A DNA stretch of 23,455 nt from Spirogloea muscicola (Eukaryota; Streptophyta; Zygnematophyceae; Spirogloeales; Spirogloeaceae): the NCBI GenBank assembly GCA_009602725.1, contig WELB01000009.1, forward strand, positions 27,709-51,163, read 5' to 3'. A model generated the notes under the pieces. That model had not been told where the DNA came from. It made no database searches and saw only the letters and a list, made by a program, of their open reading frames with translations. The position numbers were made by a program, and so were the translations under genes. Positions 1 to 10,700 of the stretch are shown here, piece by piece; positions within the stretch are counted from its first letter, which is position 1; each line of letters begins with the position of its first letter.

Positions 1-2637
1 GGCCGCCGCCGCCGGAGCTCGGCTCCGCGGCCCAGCGCGGCCCCGCAGCTACGAGCGGGCGCGTCGTCCACGGGGCGGCCGCCACCCGCGTCACCTCCGC
101 CGCGCCAGTCCGGCCTGCTGACCAAGGCGAGGGCCTGCCTTCCTGGCCCCGCTGCTGCTCCAGCTCACCACACTGTAGCTGCAGCCAAGGCGTGCTGCTC
201 TGCTGCTCACGTGCCCATGCCGTGTTGCCACGCCTCTTCTGCTGGCGCTGCAGATGAAAGCCAGGCTGCAGGGCGGCCACTTCCGCATGCTCAATGAGAA
301 GCTCTACACTTGCCGGTGCGGGCAGCCGAGACTCCAGACACCCATACTCCCTTCAAGCCTATACTCGACCTCAAACACTTGCACTCAGGCCCAAGCCCTG
401 GCATAAGCGGATGCCATTGGCACGCACTTGCATGTGTGTCATTTGGCTGGCGCTGGTTCAGAAGAGCAAAAGGTGGGAACACACATTGGAGTTTGGCAGC
501 GGCCGAGAGTGTCTAGGAACGCGGAGTCTGGTCTTGGATGAAGCGAGCCATCGACCAGCTCGCCTGCTACAGAGCACGTGAGGCTAGTGGTCGTGGTACT
601 CACACGAACTGCGGGGTGGTTAGCGTCGAGTAACCTGAGCCCTGTCTGCCCCCGCGCCCTTGATGCAGTGGGGAGGAGGCGTTGCAACTCTTCAGCAACT
701 CCCGGGACGCCTTTGAGCTGGTGCTTATTAGTCATCTCGATGTCTGAGATTGTGGCACCAGGGTTTCTCATTCTTGACAGTTTGTTTTGTGTCTGACACA
801 GCGCACATTGTTGGGACGCACATAATGCAGGGCTTTACCGCAGTCGCCCAGTCTTGCTTCGCTTGTCGACAGGCATCCCTTCTGGTTCAAAGAAGAAGAA
901 GTCAAGGTCATGCATCCTGTATTGTCCAGTAACCATGACTGCTCGTGGCTGCCAACTGAGCTTGTTCGTCTACCAACCTTCGAGCGGCTGTTGCAGTATC
1001 ATGCGGGTTACAAGCAGCAGCTGGAGACGTGGCCAACCCTGCCTCTGGACCTCATAATCCGATGGCTGCAAGAGCAAAGCCCATCACTGCGAGTTGCTGA
1101 CTTCGGTTGTGGTGAGAGACTGCGTCTAGCCAGTTGCTTTCACCACTCGCATGTTGCAATTCAAAAGCTAAGTGTGACAGAAGGCCACCAAGGCCACATT
1201 GGCGACTCTGCCCACTGCAGTCAGCAGCCCCATCTGTCTTGACCTTGTGGAGTGTTGCAGTGCTTCATATGTCATGAGCTTGGCCCTCCCTGCTAACCCG
1301 CCTACAGTGGACTCCCTTTTAGAATGGCAGGCGATGCAAGGCTGGCAGCCTCTGTTCCAAACAAGGTCTATTCATTCGATCTGCAAGCAGTGAACAAGCA
1401 TGTCATCTCCTGCAACATGGCACATGTATGCCGCACCCTTCTGAACCTGCAGTGACTCCAGCTTGCATGTATGTCGTGCTGATTGCGAATCTAATGGCCC
1501 CGTTGTCAATTGCAAAATCATACACAGCCGACTAAGCTTGCACCTGTCATGGCCTGCAGTGCTGCCTCTTTTTATAGCCTTGCTTCACTCTGCGTGCTGC
1601 AGACGCCATTAGCTAGCACGTCTGTAGACGTGGCTATCTTCTGCCTCTCCCTTATGGGAACGGATTACCCGTTGTACCTGGAGGAGGCACGACGCGTTCT
1701 TGCCTCCAGGTACCGTTTGCATTGATAACGTGCTAGAGCAATCAGAAGCAAGTCACGATTGTGTATTCGAGTACCTGATGTACGTGCCGTGCCTACGGGG
1801 CATGTGCGGTTGGGGGAAGTTGAATGTGACCACAGGTAGAGCAGTACAGATCAGTCCCTGGCAGGGGGATAGCACGATTTAGTTAGCTCACACTGACTGG
1901 CAGACTTTCAGGTAGTGTTTTGCACTTGGTGGCCTCAAGTGGGTCACTGAATGATGCCTCACTTGGATCCTTTTTCACAGGGGCTGGCTACTGATTGCTG
2001 AGGTCAGGAGCCGATTCGACCTGGCAAATGGAGGTGCCAACATGGATGACTTTGTCAAGTGCCTATGCTCGTTGGGCTTCAAGCTTGTATCACAGGTATT
2101 GTTTCTGAGAGCTGTGTTTGACCTGGAGGTCAGTACCAGGTGTACGTGGTCATTGCATGCTTTCATCTTGAGCCATACATGTATTGTTTCACCTGAACTG
2201 CTGTATATGCATGTGCTTCTTTGATGAAGAAGTTGTGAACTCGGCCCTCTACTGCTATGCTTTGTGCAGGATGTATCCAACAAGATGTTCCTTCTTTTTT
2301 ACCTGCAGAAGTGTGCGCTGTCTGGGGTACGTGCTATTTGTCCTTGGTCTCCTCGGTTCTTTCATGCACATACACTCACACATCATATCGACACAAGATC
2401 AAGAACTCGTGGGTTTTACTGGCATGTATAGGAGAACTCTTGGAGCCCAGTACTGGCGATGCAAGCTCGCTCGAGTATTAGGACCTGCATGAAAGTTTGT
2501 ACTATGCAGGCAGGGTGTAGAAAGCTGTCAGGCTCCTCAGGTTGACACCTGTCTTGTTAGATTCACAGGAGGGGAGGCGGCAAAAGGGAGAGGTGCAGTG
2601 GCCTCCACTGAAGGCATGCATGTATAAGAGGAGATGA
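1..2637 (+). CDS. RRP8: RRP8-type rRNA-processing methyltransferase, 5' end cut by window edge
   Basis: SAM-dependent nucleolar methyltransferase. The RRP8 family makes m1A in large-subunit rRNA. Nine exons read without a break: <1-126, 254-315, 669-720, 997-1111, 1331-1425, 1603-1709, 1981-2095, 2270-2326, 2569-2637, giving 265 residues plus stop. Family blocks appear in order: [28 protein letters not shown]...WP, the SAM-binding loop [57 protein letters not shown], and the typical basic end [12 protein letters not shown]-stop. The left exon codes a Pro/Arg-rich, probably disordered stretch and is open to the edge, so the start codon lies outside. Intron 1 (127-253) needs a GC donor (AAG|GCGAGG). 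The donor at 2327 and the acceptor at 2568 are the least certain borders. Identification is strong; the exact C-terminal junction is moderate. Confidence 0.9.
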
Positions 2638-2840
2638 CAGCTGGCTATCTGGGTTCATGGACGATGGACCTGAGCCTGCCCTGGGCTTGAGGGAGTGCAT
2701 GCTCCAGGCCTGCGCTGCATGGAGGCCTTTGCTGATAGAAGCAATGCCTGTGCGCCTCCTGCTTTGTGTGGTGCCACTTCGCAAGGGCGTGTGGGCTCGC
2801 TTTGTGTAGCCCCAATCTTTGAACCACTTATTCTTTCCTC

Positions 2841-2845
2841 TGTAA
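2841..2845 (+). promoter_or_regulatory. Putative TGTAA poly(A) signal of the RRP8 gene
   Basis: TGTAA lies 203 nt after the RRP8 stop. TGTAA is the usual poly(A) signal in chlorophyte algae. Motif and position fit, but a 5-mer is weak evidence alone. Confidence 0.4.
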
Positions 2846-2849
2846 GAAC

Positions 2850-3200
2850 AACGTATTGGCTCGGGTTTGCCTCCCTTTCGTTTGTCCTAGTACTTTCCTT
2901 TCCAGGCCCTTCAGACCTTCTCCCTTGTCTCTTGGGCTGGCCTTTCACACCCATTGCTTCCCTCTGGGAAGAGCTTGCTCTTTCATTTGCTGTTGCAGTG
3001 CACTTGCAAGTAGGCAGTGCTTTGGCAGCTGCTTCTGGCTTCTGCCGTGGTGATCTTTTCCAGCTGCAGGCTACGCTCGTCTTTGCAGCTGATGGCCAAG
3101 GGGCCACTGAGCACCCGTTTGTCGTAGCCACTGCGGAGATGTGTGGTTGTGCGCTTTTCGTTCCTCTTATACACAATGTACTGGCTTGCTGTGGCCTCTC
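2850..3200 (+). repeat. Dispersed-repeat module, copy 1 (divergent)
   Basis: This stretch has the family marks TTGGGCTGGCCTTTCACACC (2933-2952) and a TGCACTTGCAAGTAGGCAGTGC...GCAGCTGCTTCTGG block that reads V-H-L-Q-V-G-S-A-L-A-A-A-S-G. The same peptide pattern recurs in the copies at 4080, 3751 and 22165. A long open frame crosses it (2695-3351), but it runs over repeat junctions and matches no family I know, so I do not call it a gene. The edges are approximate. Confidence 0.5.
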
Positions 3201-3229
3201 TTTGCATCATGCGCACCGCGCGCCCTCCA

Positions 3230-3596
3230 GGCCTCGGCCACTCTCCGTTGGGCTGGCCTGTCACTCCGTTGGGCTGGCCTGTCACATGTATGCAAGGGAC
3301 TGCAGCGAAGCGGAGCTTCGTAACGCTGTCAGCAGCTGCAAGTCGGAGTGACTTGCAGCTGGAGAACGAGGCACCAGACGAGGCCCAGAAGGCCAGCAGC
3401 CACAGCGCGCCCTGCCCGCAAGTGCACTGTGTGAGCCAAGGAAAGAGCTCGCCCATTGAGGATAGGGGCTGGAACAGCCAGCCCAAAAAAGAATGGACAA
3501 AGTACGAGAAGGGAGCCAGGGGAAGAACTAAGAAAAAGCGCTAAAAAAAACAAGCACAAGAAGAAACAAAGCAACTACGAATGACTCGGAAGGACG
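3230..3596 (-). repeat. Dispersed-repeat module, inverted copy
   Basis: Read on the minus strand this runs from a T-rich segment (TTGCTTTGTTTCTTCTTGTG) through TTCTTTTTTGGGCTGGCTG, CCCCTATCCTCAATGGGCGAGC, then a V-H-L-R-A-G-R-A-V-A-A reading. The same order is seen on the plus strand at 3865-4120 and 22270-22510. The core at 3445-3496 matches the plus-strand core at 3977-4028 at all but about one of 48 positions. The left part holds a perfect 21-bp tandem duplication (3244-3285). Confidence 0.75.
3244..3285. repeat. 21-bp perfect tandem duplication
   Basis: TCCGTTGGGCTGGCCTGTCAC occurs twice back to back (3244-3264 and 3265-3285). It contains the GGGCTGGC word that marks this repeat family, so it looks like local slippage within the element. 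Confidence 0.9.
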
Positions 3597-3599
3597 GTC

Positions 3600-3976
3600 T
3601 CAGCCATCGCCTCCTCAACCCTGGGCTCGCTTCGCACAGCCCTCGCCCCCTCTGCGTGCCGACTCGCGGGGACTGAGCGGGTCGGCTCAGCAGCAGGTGA
3701 TGGTCGTCTGTCAATGTACTCGGGCACTCGGGCCCGTCCACCACTGAATACACACTCCATCCATCCTCGGCAAGGCCCTCACTGCTGCCTCTGGCTCTGG
3801 CCAGGGGACGTCCTTCCAGGAACATAGCCTCTCTGACCTGCGACTGCTTAGCAGGGGTTACTGAGTAATCGGTAGCTGCTTTGTTTTTGTTTCTTCTTGA
3901 GTGCTTCTTTCTTAGTGCTTCGCCTTAGTGCTTCGCCTGGCCCCCTTCTTCTTGGGCTTCTTGTACAGTACTCTGC
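3600..3976 (+). repeat. Dispersed-repeat module, plus-strand copy with hairpin and RGY tail
   Basis: Starts with CGCACAGCCCTCGCCCCC, close to 17123-17140 and to 22718-22736. It then has a 10-bp hairpin (3658-3686) and an open-frame tail reading K-A-L-T-A-A-S-G...D-L-R-L-L-S-R-G-Y-stop (stop 3862-3864). A T-rich segment follows. The part 3775-3976 aligns with 22190-22355 over its whole length, including past the stop codon. A 13-bp duplication CTTAGTGCTTCGC lies at 3911-3936. Confidence 0.75.
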
Positions 3977-4190
3977 TCATTCTTTTTTGGGCTGGCTGTT
4001 CCAGCCCCTATCCTCCATGGGCGAGCTCCTCCTTCTTCCTCCTCTATGTCCCTGCAGCGCTCCCAAGCGCTTGCTTTGCACCGCCGCGCTGGTCGCGCCC
4101 TTGCAGCAGCCTCTGGCTTGCGCAGCGGGGTTGCTCTTCCTCCCCTCAGCTCATCTGACTTCCTACTGCTGACACGGGGGTATTGAGGGC
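3977..4190 (+). repeat. Dispersed-repeat module next to the MRG 5' region
   Basis: Core TTCTTTTTTGGGCTGGCTG and CCCCTATCCTCCATGGGCGA, then an open frame reading H-R-R-A-G-R-A-L-A-A-A-S-G and ending S-S-D-F-L-L-L-T-R-G-Y-stop (stop 4184-4186). It follows the preceding module in tandem. The remaining bases up to 4405 are the presumed promoter and GC-rich leader of the MRG gene; I see no other gene there. Confidence 0.75.
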
Positions 4191-4405
4191 GCCCTGTCTG
4201 CCTAGCCTTTGGCTCCGTCATGAACACCTGTGTATGCATCTGGCTGGCAGTTCACAGCCGATTCTTTCATATCAGCAGCCGCTTTCTCTTCTTTCTTCCT
4301 CCTCACTGCTGCATTCCGTGCGCACCGCGCGCCCCTGCTCCCTCGCCGCCGCGCGCTGCCGCGGCCCCGTCGCCGCGGCTCCGGGCGCCGCCTCCCCCTG
4401 CCGCC

Positions 4406-7212
4406 ATGCTGGCGCCGCCGCCCGCGTCCCCGGCGGCGCCGCCGAAGCCGCCGGCGCCGTCTGGCAGCACGGGCGCGTTCTCGGAGGGCGACCGGGTGCT
4501 GGCGTACCACGGGCCGATGCTGTACGAGGCCAAGGTGCAGGAGGCGGAGCTGCGCAAGCCCAAGGCCGGCCCCGCGCGCTGGTGGTACTTCATCCACTAC
4601 CAGGGCTGGAGCAAGAAGTGAGCGCTCGACTGCTGCCACGCTGGGGGCTCGCGGGAGCCCACCAGCGGCTGAGCTCGCCGGAGAGCAGGGCCTGCCTGGC
4701 ACCTCCTTCACTACGGCCTCATGAGGCTGCCGCGGGCAGGCCCTTGCCACCAGCACCAGCGGCGGCATCTCAAGCCTGGCTCCGCCTGCACCTCCCTCCG
4801 AGGCGGCTGAGGCAGCAGTGCTTCCTGCTGCGCCGAGGACCGAGTGCCACTATGCAGCAGATTGCCATGTTAGTGTGACCACTCAGGTGGACGCACTTGC
4901 GAAGACTTGCTGACAAGCATATCCAGCTCTTCTGCTGGAGGCACCGTGCGCAGAACAGCTGGCAGCTGGCAGAACAACCCCCCCTAGTCCATTGAGGGGC
5001 AGTATGCCAGCAGCATAACACCCAGGCGCGCTTCTTGTGGGCCTGGGACAGGTGGGACGAGTGGCTTCAGCCAGGCAGAATCCTGGTGCTCAACGATGCC
5101 AACCTGGCCAAGCAGAAGAAGCTTGCGGAGCAGCAACGGGCGGAGAAGAAGCGAGGCCGCAAGCCCAAGGATGCTGGTGCTCGCCCACTTCTGCCCTGAA
5201 CTGCGGACCCGACCTCACTTGGCAAGCTCAAAAGGCTCTCAGGAGTCAGCCACCCTCGTTGACAATGCGCAGGCGCATATGCAGTGAATGTGTCCTGAAG
5301 CAAGCATACTCCACACAGCTAGCTCCTCACGGCAACGAGCAAGTGTGGTGCCCAGGGACAGGGCGCTGAGCAAGGAACTTTTAAACTAAACCCTAAGCCG
5401 TAACCCCTAACCCTATAGAATCAAACCCTAAATCAAGGTTCTCAGGCGCCTGCCCCTGCAGGGATCCGTGCACTGATGCTTTGCACGTCACACACGCAGA
5501 TGCGGATGGCGAGAAAGAAGATGTGAAAAAGGTTCCAGGTGCGCGAGGAACGCCAATGTTTGCGGACATGCAACATTGGAGCACCAGATTGAGAGCTCAC
5601 ATGAATCTCCTCAATCTCTCAAGGAAGGCATGAGAAAAGTGGTTATATTCATGGGATCTGGTAGAGCTGCTAGTGCTTGACTGGAGCTCTGAGGGGGTCA
5701 ACTTCTGGTGCATTGCGGCACAGGGGCGAAGGGAAGGCGGCGGAAGCTCGAAGGCGAGGTAAGCGTGCCAGGCCAACTTTGGGCACGCTTCAAGCAGCTG
5801 TTTCTACCCTCTGCAGGCGCTTGATGTGCATGACTGGTCAAGAGCATGTCCCCACTCTCTTCCTGTGAAGATGCCAGGTTCATACTTGTTTTCATTCGTT
5901 CACAGGGAAAGAGAGAGGAAGGAGAGCCATCTGTGCCCATCCCCATTCCACTCGCCCTTAAGAGGCAGCTGGTTGAGGACTGGAAGAGCATCACACAAGA
6001 TGGTCAGGTGGGTGATTTAGTTGAGCTGATGGAAGTCGCAGTATGCAATCTCAGACCATACCCTGACTGACCGCTGTCACATCCTGTGCTATCCATCCAA
6101 TTGTCTGCTTTCGTGCTTTGGAAGTGGTTGCTTGAGCTAGTGTTCGGATGCTCTCAACTGCATGCCAATCTCCTTCTCTACCATCATGTGAGCATGCTGT
6201 TTGGGTCATTCAGATTCTGAGCCTTAGTCACCTTGACCTTGCATGCAGTTGCCAAAGCTACCGCGCAAGCCATCAGTCCGAGACATCCTTAAGAAATACC
6301 TTGAGGCTGTAACCAGGAAAGATGGCAGGTAGAGCATACTACGATTCTTCCTGCGTACACCCTGATCTGCTTTGTTCTCTCCTCTGTTGCGAGGCTGCAG
6401 TCGAACTGCAGCATTGCTATCAGCTTGGTCTGACCACTTCAGGAGCGCTGCTGTCGCCCGTGACCATTGTCAGGAGGTTTCTGGCGAGTATCAATCTAGA
6501 GCTTAAAGATTGCTTCGCACTGTTCCCGCAGTGAGGACGACGCCCTGAAGGAGGTGGTGACAGGACTGCGGGTATACTTCGATAAGTCACTTCCAGTAAT
6601 ATTGCTATACAAGGAGGAAAGGGAGCAGTATGCTGAGATACTCACTGAAGGGAGTGAGACCCAGCCTAGCGAAGTCTATGGAGCTGAGCACCTCCTTCGC
6701 CTCTTTGGTCAGTCTGCTACCTTTGTTAATTGCATGCCTCCTTGACACCAATGCTTTTATGGCTGTGACTAATTGCTCATCTGTGCTGTGAAATTGGCCA
6801 GATCGAGTCGTGACGTTCTCTATTTCCACGTGTACAGTGAAACTACCTGAGCTGCTGACATATGTGAACTTGGAGGATGCGGCAATGGCCCATCTACAAG
6901 ACAGACTGAGTGACTTCCTAAAGTGCGTGCCATGGTCACATCATCTCAATATGATGTTGATGAAGGGCTAGCAACTTCTTGATGCCCTTTGATGCAATGT
7001 AGAAGGCAATCCCCGACTCAATGTTCGCCTTGCAGCTATATCTTCTTGCAGAGCTAGCTTTCCAGTAGTATGTTCCATACTGCCTGTCTGGCATTTACAG
7101 CTATGATAGAGGCAGGAAATTGAGGCCCGGTGTGCTGTCAAACAGGTTCGTACAAAAGCATCGAGCTTCTTTCTTCCCTGCTCAAATTGCGCCTCAAGGA
7201 ACAAAGAAGTGA
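4406..7212 (+). CDS. MRG: MRG/Eaf3 family chromo-barrel protein (MRG15-like), complete
   Basis: Chromatin reader. MRG proteins bind methylated H3K36 and belong to NuA4-type acetyltransferase and, in fungi and animals, deacetylase complexes. Nine exons: 4406-4617, 5052-5176, 5500-5538, 5724-5758, 5906-6007, 6249-6328, 6532-6707, 6838-6922, 7146-7212; 306 residues. All introns are GT-AG and all phases agree. The chromo barrel (about 25-95) shows GDRVLAYHGPMLYEAKV, then WWYFIHYQGWSKKWDEW, which supplies the aromatic cage Tyr and Trp residues. A basic linker (KKRGRKPKD, RRRK) leads to the MRG domain (about 147-300): VPIPIPLALKRQLVEDW, LPRKPSVRDILKKYL, YGAEHLLRLFVKLPELL, SDFLKFVQKHRASFF. The start is the first ATG of the frame in good context (GCCGCCATG). 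The length is normal for the family. The two very short exons (39 and 35 nt) in the linker are the least sure part. Confidence 0.93.
5384..5432. repeat. Degenerate plant-type telomere motif cluster (telo-boxes) in MRG intron 2
   Basis: AAACCCTAA (5388-5396), TAACCCCTAACCCTA (5401-5415) and AAACCCTAAA (5423-5432) lie within 45 bp. AAACCCTA is the plant telo-box, and the unit matches TTTAGGG telomeres. It may be an interstitial telomere remnant or a regulatory element; sequence alone cannot tell. Confidence 0.65.
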
Positions 7213-7715
7213 TGGAGCAGACCAGGAGAATTTGTTCAGGACAAGGATGCGCGTGCGGCGACTACCCTTACAGACCAGGTAATGCGGCTTGACTGTCAAC
7301 TTATTTCTTATCCTTTCTACATGTGTATTTGAAATGTAAGTAGGCCACCAGCACACACCGGGCCTGTGGTATGTCACCCAACACCTACTTAGGTAGCACG
7401 TCATCATCATGTGAAGGAATGTGATGCAAAGCACCTAAAATAATTATGTTTGCACCTTGTAGGACAATGTAATCAACTTTCATTGATTAACCTACAATTT
7501 GTCCTTGCAGCTACTCAGGTACCCATTTGGAAAAACATGCCATGGCATGATAAACCTCCTGACGAATTTTGAAACACACCTTGAGGACTTGTCTTATTCA
7601 GAGGACACCGACATGGATCCGAAACATTGGTTGGCTCATTGCTTCAACAATTCAGGCTGAAGGAATTGTGAGCAACTTGTATAAAAAGGCTGCTAGCAGC
7701 TGAAAGAAATAACAG
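7213..7715. other. Tail-to-tail spacer between MRG and the paladin-like gene
   Basis: These 503 bp separate the two convergent stop codons and should hold both 3' UTRs. The plus strand also has a good donor (CAG|GTAATG at 7279), a good acceptor (CCTTGCAG at 7503-7510) and a 50-codon open stretch 7511-7660 in phase with the MRG frame beyond its stop. It could be a 3'-UTR intron or an alternative last exon. No separate gene is supported. Confidence 0.6.
7468..7472 (+). promoter_or_regulatory. Putative TGTAA poly(A) signal of the MRG gene
   Basis: TGTAA lies 256 nt past the MRG stop, inside the possible 3' intron 7279-7510. Polyadenylation here and splicing of that intron would exclude each other. 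Confidence 0.4.
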
Positions 7716-10700
7716 TCACTTAAGTTTCAAGTGGTCACAAAGAATGCCGAGCTCAGGCCGGTGGTGCATCCAGTGAGAGAATGGCATTTGTCCTGCAAGG
7801 CTGCAAGGTCCTCCTTGGGCTACTCGTGTATACAAGAAACTCCGGAAGACAATCAGGTAACAGTACCGCCTGAGGTAGAAGAGCAGGTGTGAGCAAGCCA
7901 CAGGCATTACCACTACTGCTGACATGTGGAGCAGGAGAATTATACAGTCAAAGCAGGATAATGAGCCAGTGTACAGTTGAGAAATCGTTCCAGAATTCGA
8001 CTAAGTAGACCATGCACAGCTTCAAGTAGCGACAAATTGGTGGAACAAGGTATATGCTGTAAGCACAGTAGCACATAAAGTCTGAGACTCGCACCTTAGG
8101 GCTTTGAGGCCCATGTCCTGGAGGTAAGCTTTATGATCCTCCTCAAAAGCTCCACAAGTTTCGAGGTCCTTCTTGTACCTGTATATGTCGTCCAGTAGAT
8201 TGCCAGCAGCAGCACATCTGCAACAAATCGGCCTATGCATTAGCAAGACTGTCCCACCAGTGGTGGGCATTGACATGCATCCACATGGTATTGCGTCTGA
8301 AATGTGGACATTCTGTAAGTGAAGGACCATGATTGTACATGCTCTCATAGTGTGTACCTCAAGACCTTAACGCCAACAACAACAAGCAAAGAACTTCTCA
8401 CGAGAAGCACATGTCATGATCAGAGACAACGCGCACCTGTGAATGATAGAATCCACTTCCAACTTGCTTGCAGGCCCATAAGGCAAGACCCTTTCCAGAC
8501 TGAGCACGTCCCGGTAGTTCCCTTGCTTGTAGTCATCTGGAACTTCCCTCTTGCTGTCTGGCTGATGGCCATTCAGCAAAGCTAGTGATGAGAGGACTTC
8601 TGCCCCTCCTGCCTGTGTCTTGTGCTCCAGCTTCATGATGACCTTTTCGTCCTGTGCATGACAGCTTTGACATGCCTGTCAGCATGGACAGGCCTACTTG
8701 TAGACCATCTCAACATTTAGCATCCAACAAACAGCCTCTGGAAGCATGTCTATGCTTGAAATGATCACGGCTGTTGACCTTACCAGCACGTGCATATAAG
8801 ATCAAAGAAGCACCCTGCATGCGACCTGTCAAAGCACAGAGGGTTACAGGAGCACACACCTTGACGCCAGGAATCCTGGCCGTTGTTTCCACAGATACGT
8901 GAAGATCAGCAACCGCTTCTTTGCCCTTCGGAGACAGAGTAGCATGAGCCTTGGCAGTTGTCGTGAGGCTTGCCCCATGGGGGCTCTCAACGGAAGTACG
9001 GAGTGAAGCGGAGGCTTCCAATGAGGTTGTCCAACCCGACAACCTGGGATTTGCATCAGGACTTAATGCTGATAACTCAGCATCAGCCTGTAGTCTGATG
9101 CAGGCAATAGCCATCGCATAGGCTACACCCCCGAAGCCCGTGTGAGACACAAAGAGGTACTCAGCTTGGCTGGCCCACCTGCTCCAGGGTAGAAAGTGAT
9201 TACTCTGTCAGCCACGAATGTAGCCCCTGCTAATACGTAAATTGTGCGACTAAATGCAGCTGTCAACCTGCTACCTCAGGCTAGTGAGGACCACGACTTT
9301 CAGCCAAATTGCGGCAGGCCAGAGCTCAGAGGGGTATACTCAAGATTTTCGATTGCACTGGCTGCCAGGATGTAAAGCAAAGCAGCCAACCTGTTGAGCC
9401 GGCTTTGGATGGCATCCAAGTCAGACGGCTGGGGGAATCTCTCGCGAGTGAGCGGAATCCTCTCGTAGTCAATGAGAAAGCCCTCTTGCTTCAGAGCCAA
9501 GTATATCTCAGCAGGTGTGCACACGTCCTTGGGTGAGACACTGTCCCAGTATCCGATGACATCAGAACCCCCATGCGCCTCGTTCACCACCTCCCTGTGT
9601 AGTAACACCTGCCCGTTGTATTGTGCTGCTTCGTTTAGGATATCAGCCTTCATCCTCTCCTCCATCTCCTCGACCTGGACACACGATACGCCTCTAGAAT
9701 CCTTTCAGACTACAACGTCTATAGCACCAAAACAGGTACCTAAAGATATGGCTAGGCTCAACCGCCGCAATTGCTTCCCATTGTGAGCAAGTTATGTGTC
9801 AAGATAGCAAGACACATGCACAGAGACAAGCATGAGAGGCACCGCCAGCAACATCAGCTGACAGCACCCGTGGACAGGAAAGCAGTGAGTGAGACAACAG
9901 CCAGGTTGTACTGGAGAAGTCAGAGAAGCTGTCAGTGACTGACCACAGGGCCTTCAATGCCAATGTGCTTGTATGTAGAAACGGGCTGATTCGATTCCCT
10001 TAGGACAAAGGGCATCCCATGTATGTACACAACTGCTTCTTCACGCAGGTCTGTGATGATGGTGTACTTTGCCTCTTCGCCGGCCTTTGGCGGCCGTGAA
10101 TGCAGATGAGACAAGATGGCTCTGGCACCGCCTATGGTAGGAGTGGCCATACTGTGGACAGGGAACCCCTGCACCTGTTCCCACAATCGTTTGACACGAG
10201 ACATGAAGGTCTTTGACGGCCTCTTTAAGGATCTTGGAACCATGGGGTCTACAACCCTGCATACTGCCAAGGTCTTCCAAGCTGCCATGAAGGCGTCAGA
10301 ATGGTCTGAGCAGCTGTGTCGCAGACTGATTCAAGGGGGACATATGCACCTTGCCAATGTGGGGTGCTCCGTCGATGTTGCACGAGGATATCTTGGATTG
10401 TTGACCAGGAAAGAAGTACATCTTCAGGATTGACTGCTTGCCAAGCACAGATCCTGACCGGGCTTTGACAACACCCTCCATGAGCGCATCCTCCTGCTCC
10501 ATGTGCATCTGCGATCTTGTGTCCACCTCCTGCAGTGCTCGATGAAAATGGACATCAGTGTGGCCAGCACCACACATAATTATGGGTTTGGATCTTTGAG
10601 CAGGATCTCCAGGCCGTGTGATTTGCAGTCTGAGACATATCAACATCAATGCTGCTATGTGCAGAAGTATCATCAAGAGCAAATGTTGCAAACAAGTAAC

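Noticed and set aside
841-996. Open frame just before RRP8 exon 4, joined in phase to it, as an added exon segment
   Set aside because: Using the upstream acceptor (near 873) puts the segment in a wrong phase relative to the previous exon (FEL, phase 0), and RRP8 proteins join FEL directly to YHAGY.
2695-3351. 218-codon plus-strand open frame
   Set aside because: It spans repeat modules of opposite orientation, has no recognisable domain and no clear promoter or splice structure. Treated as repeat.
2638-4190. tRNA-derived SINE or CRISPR array as explanation of the repeats
   Set aside because: No A/B box pair or tRNA fold was seen, and copies are long, divergent and irregularly spaced, unlike CRISPR.
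4202-4768. 188-codon minus-strand open frame
   Set aside because: It is the reverse of MRG exon 1 and its leader, and is Arg/Ala-rich from GC bias.
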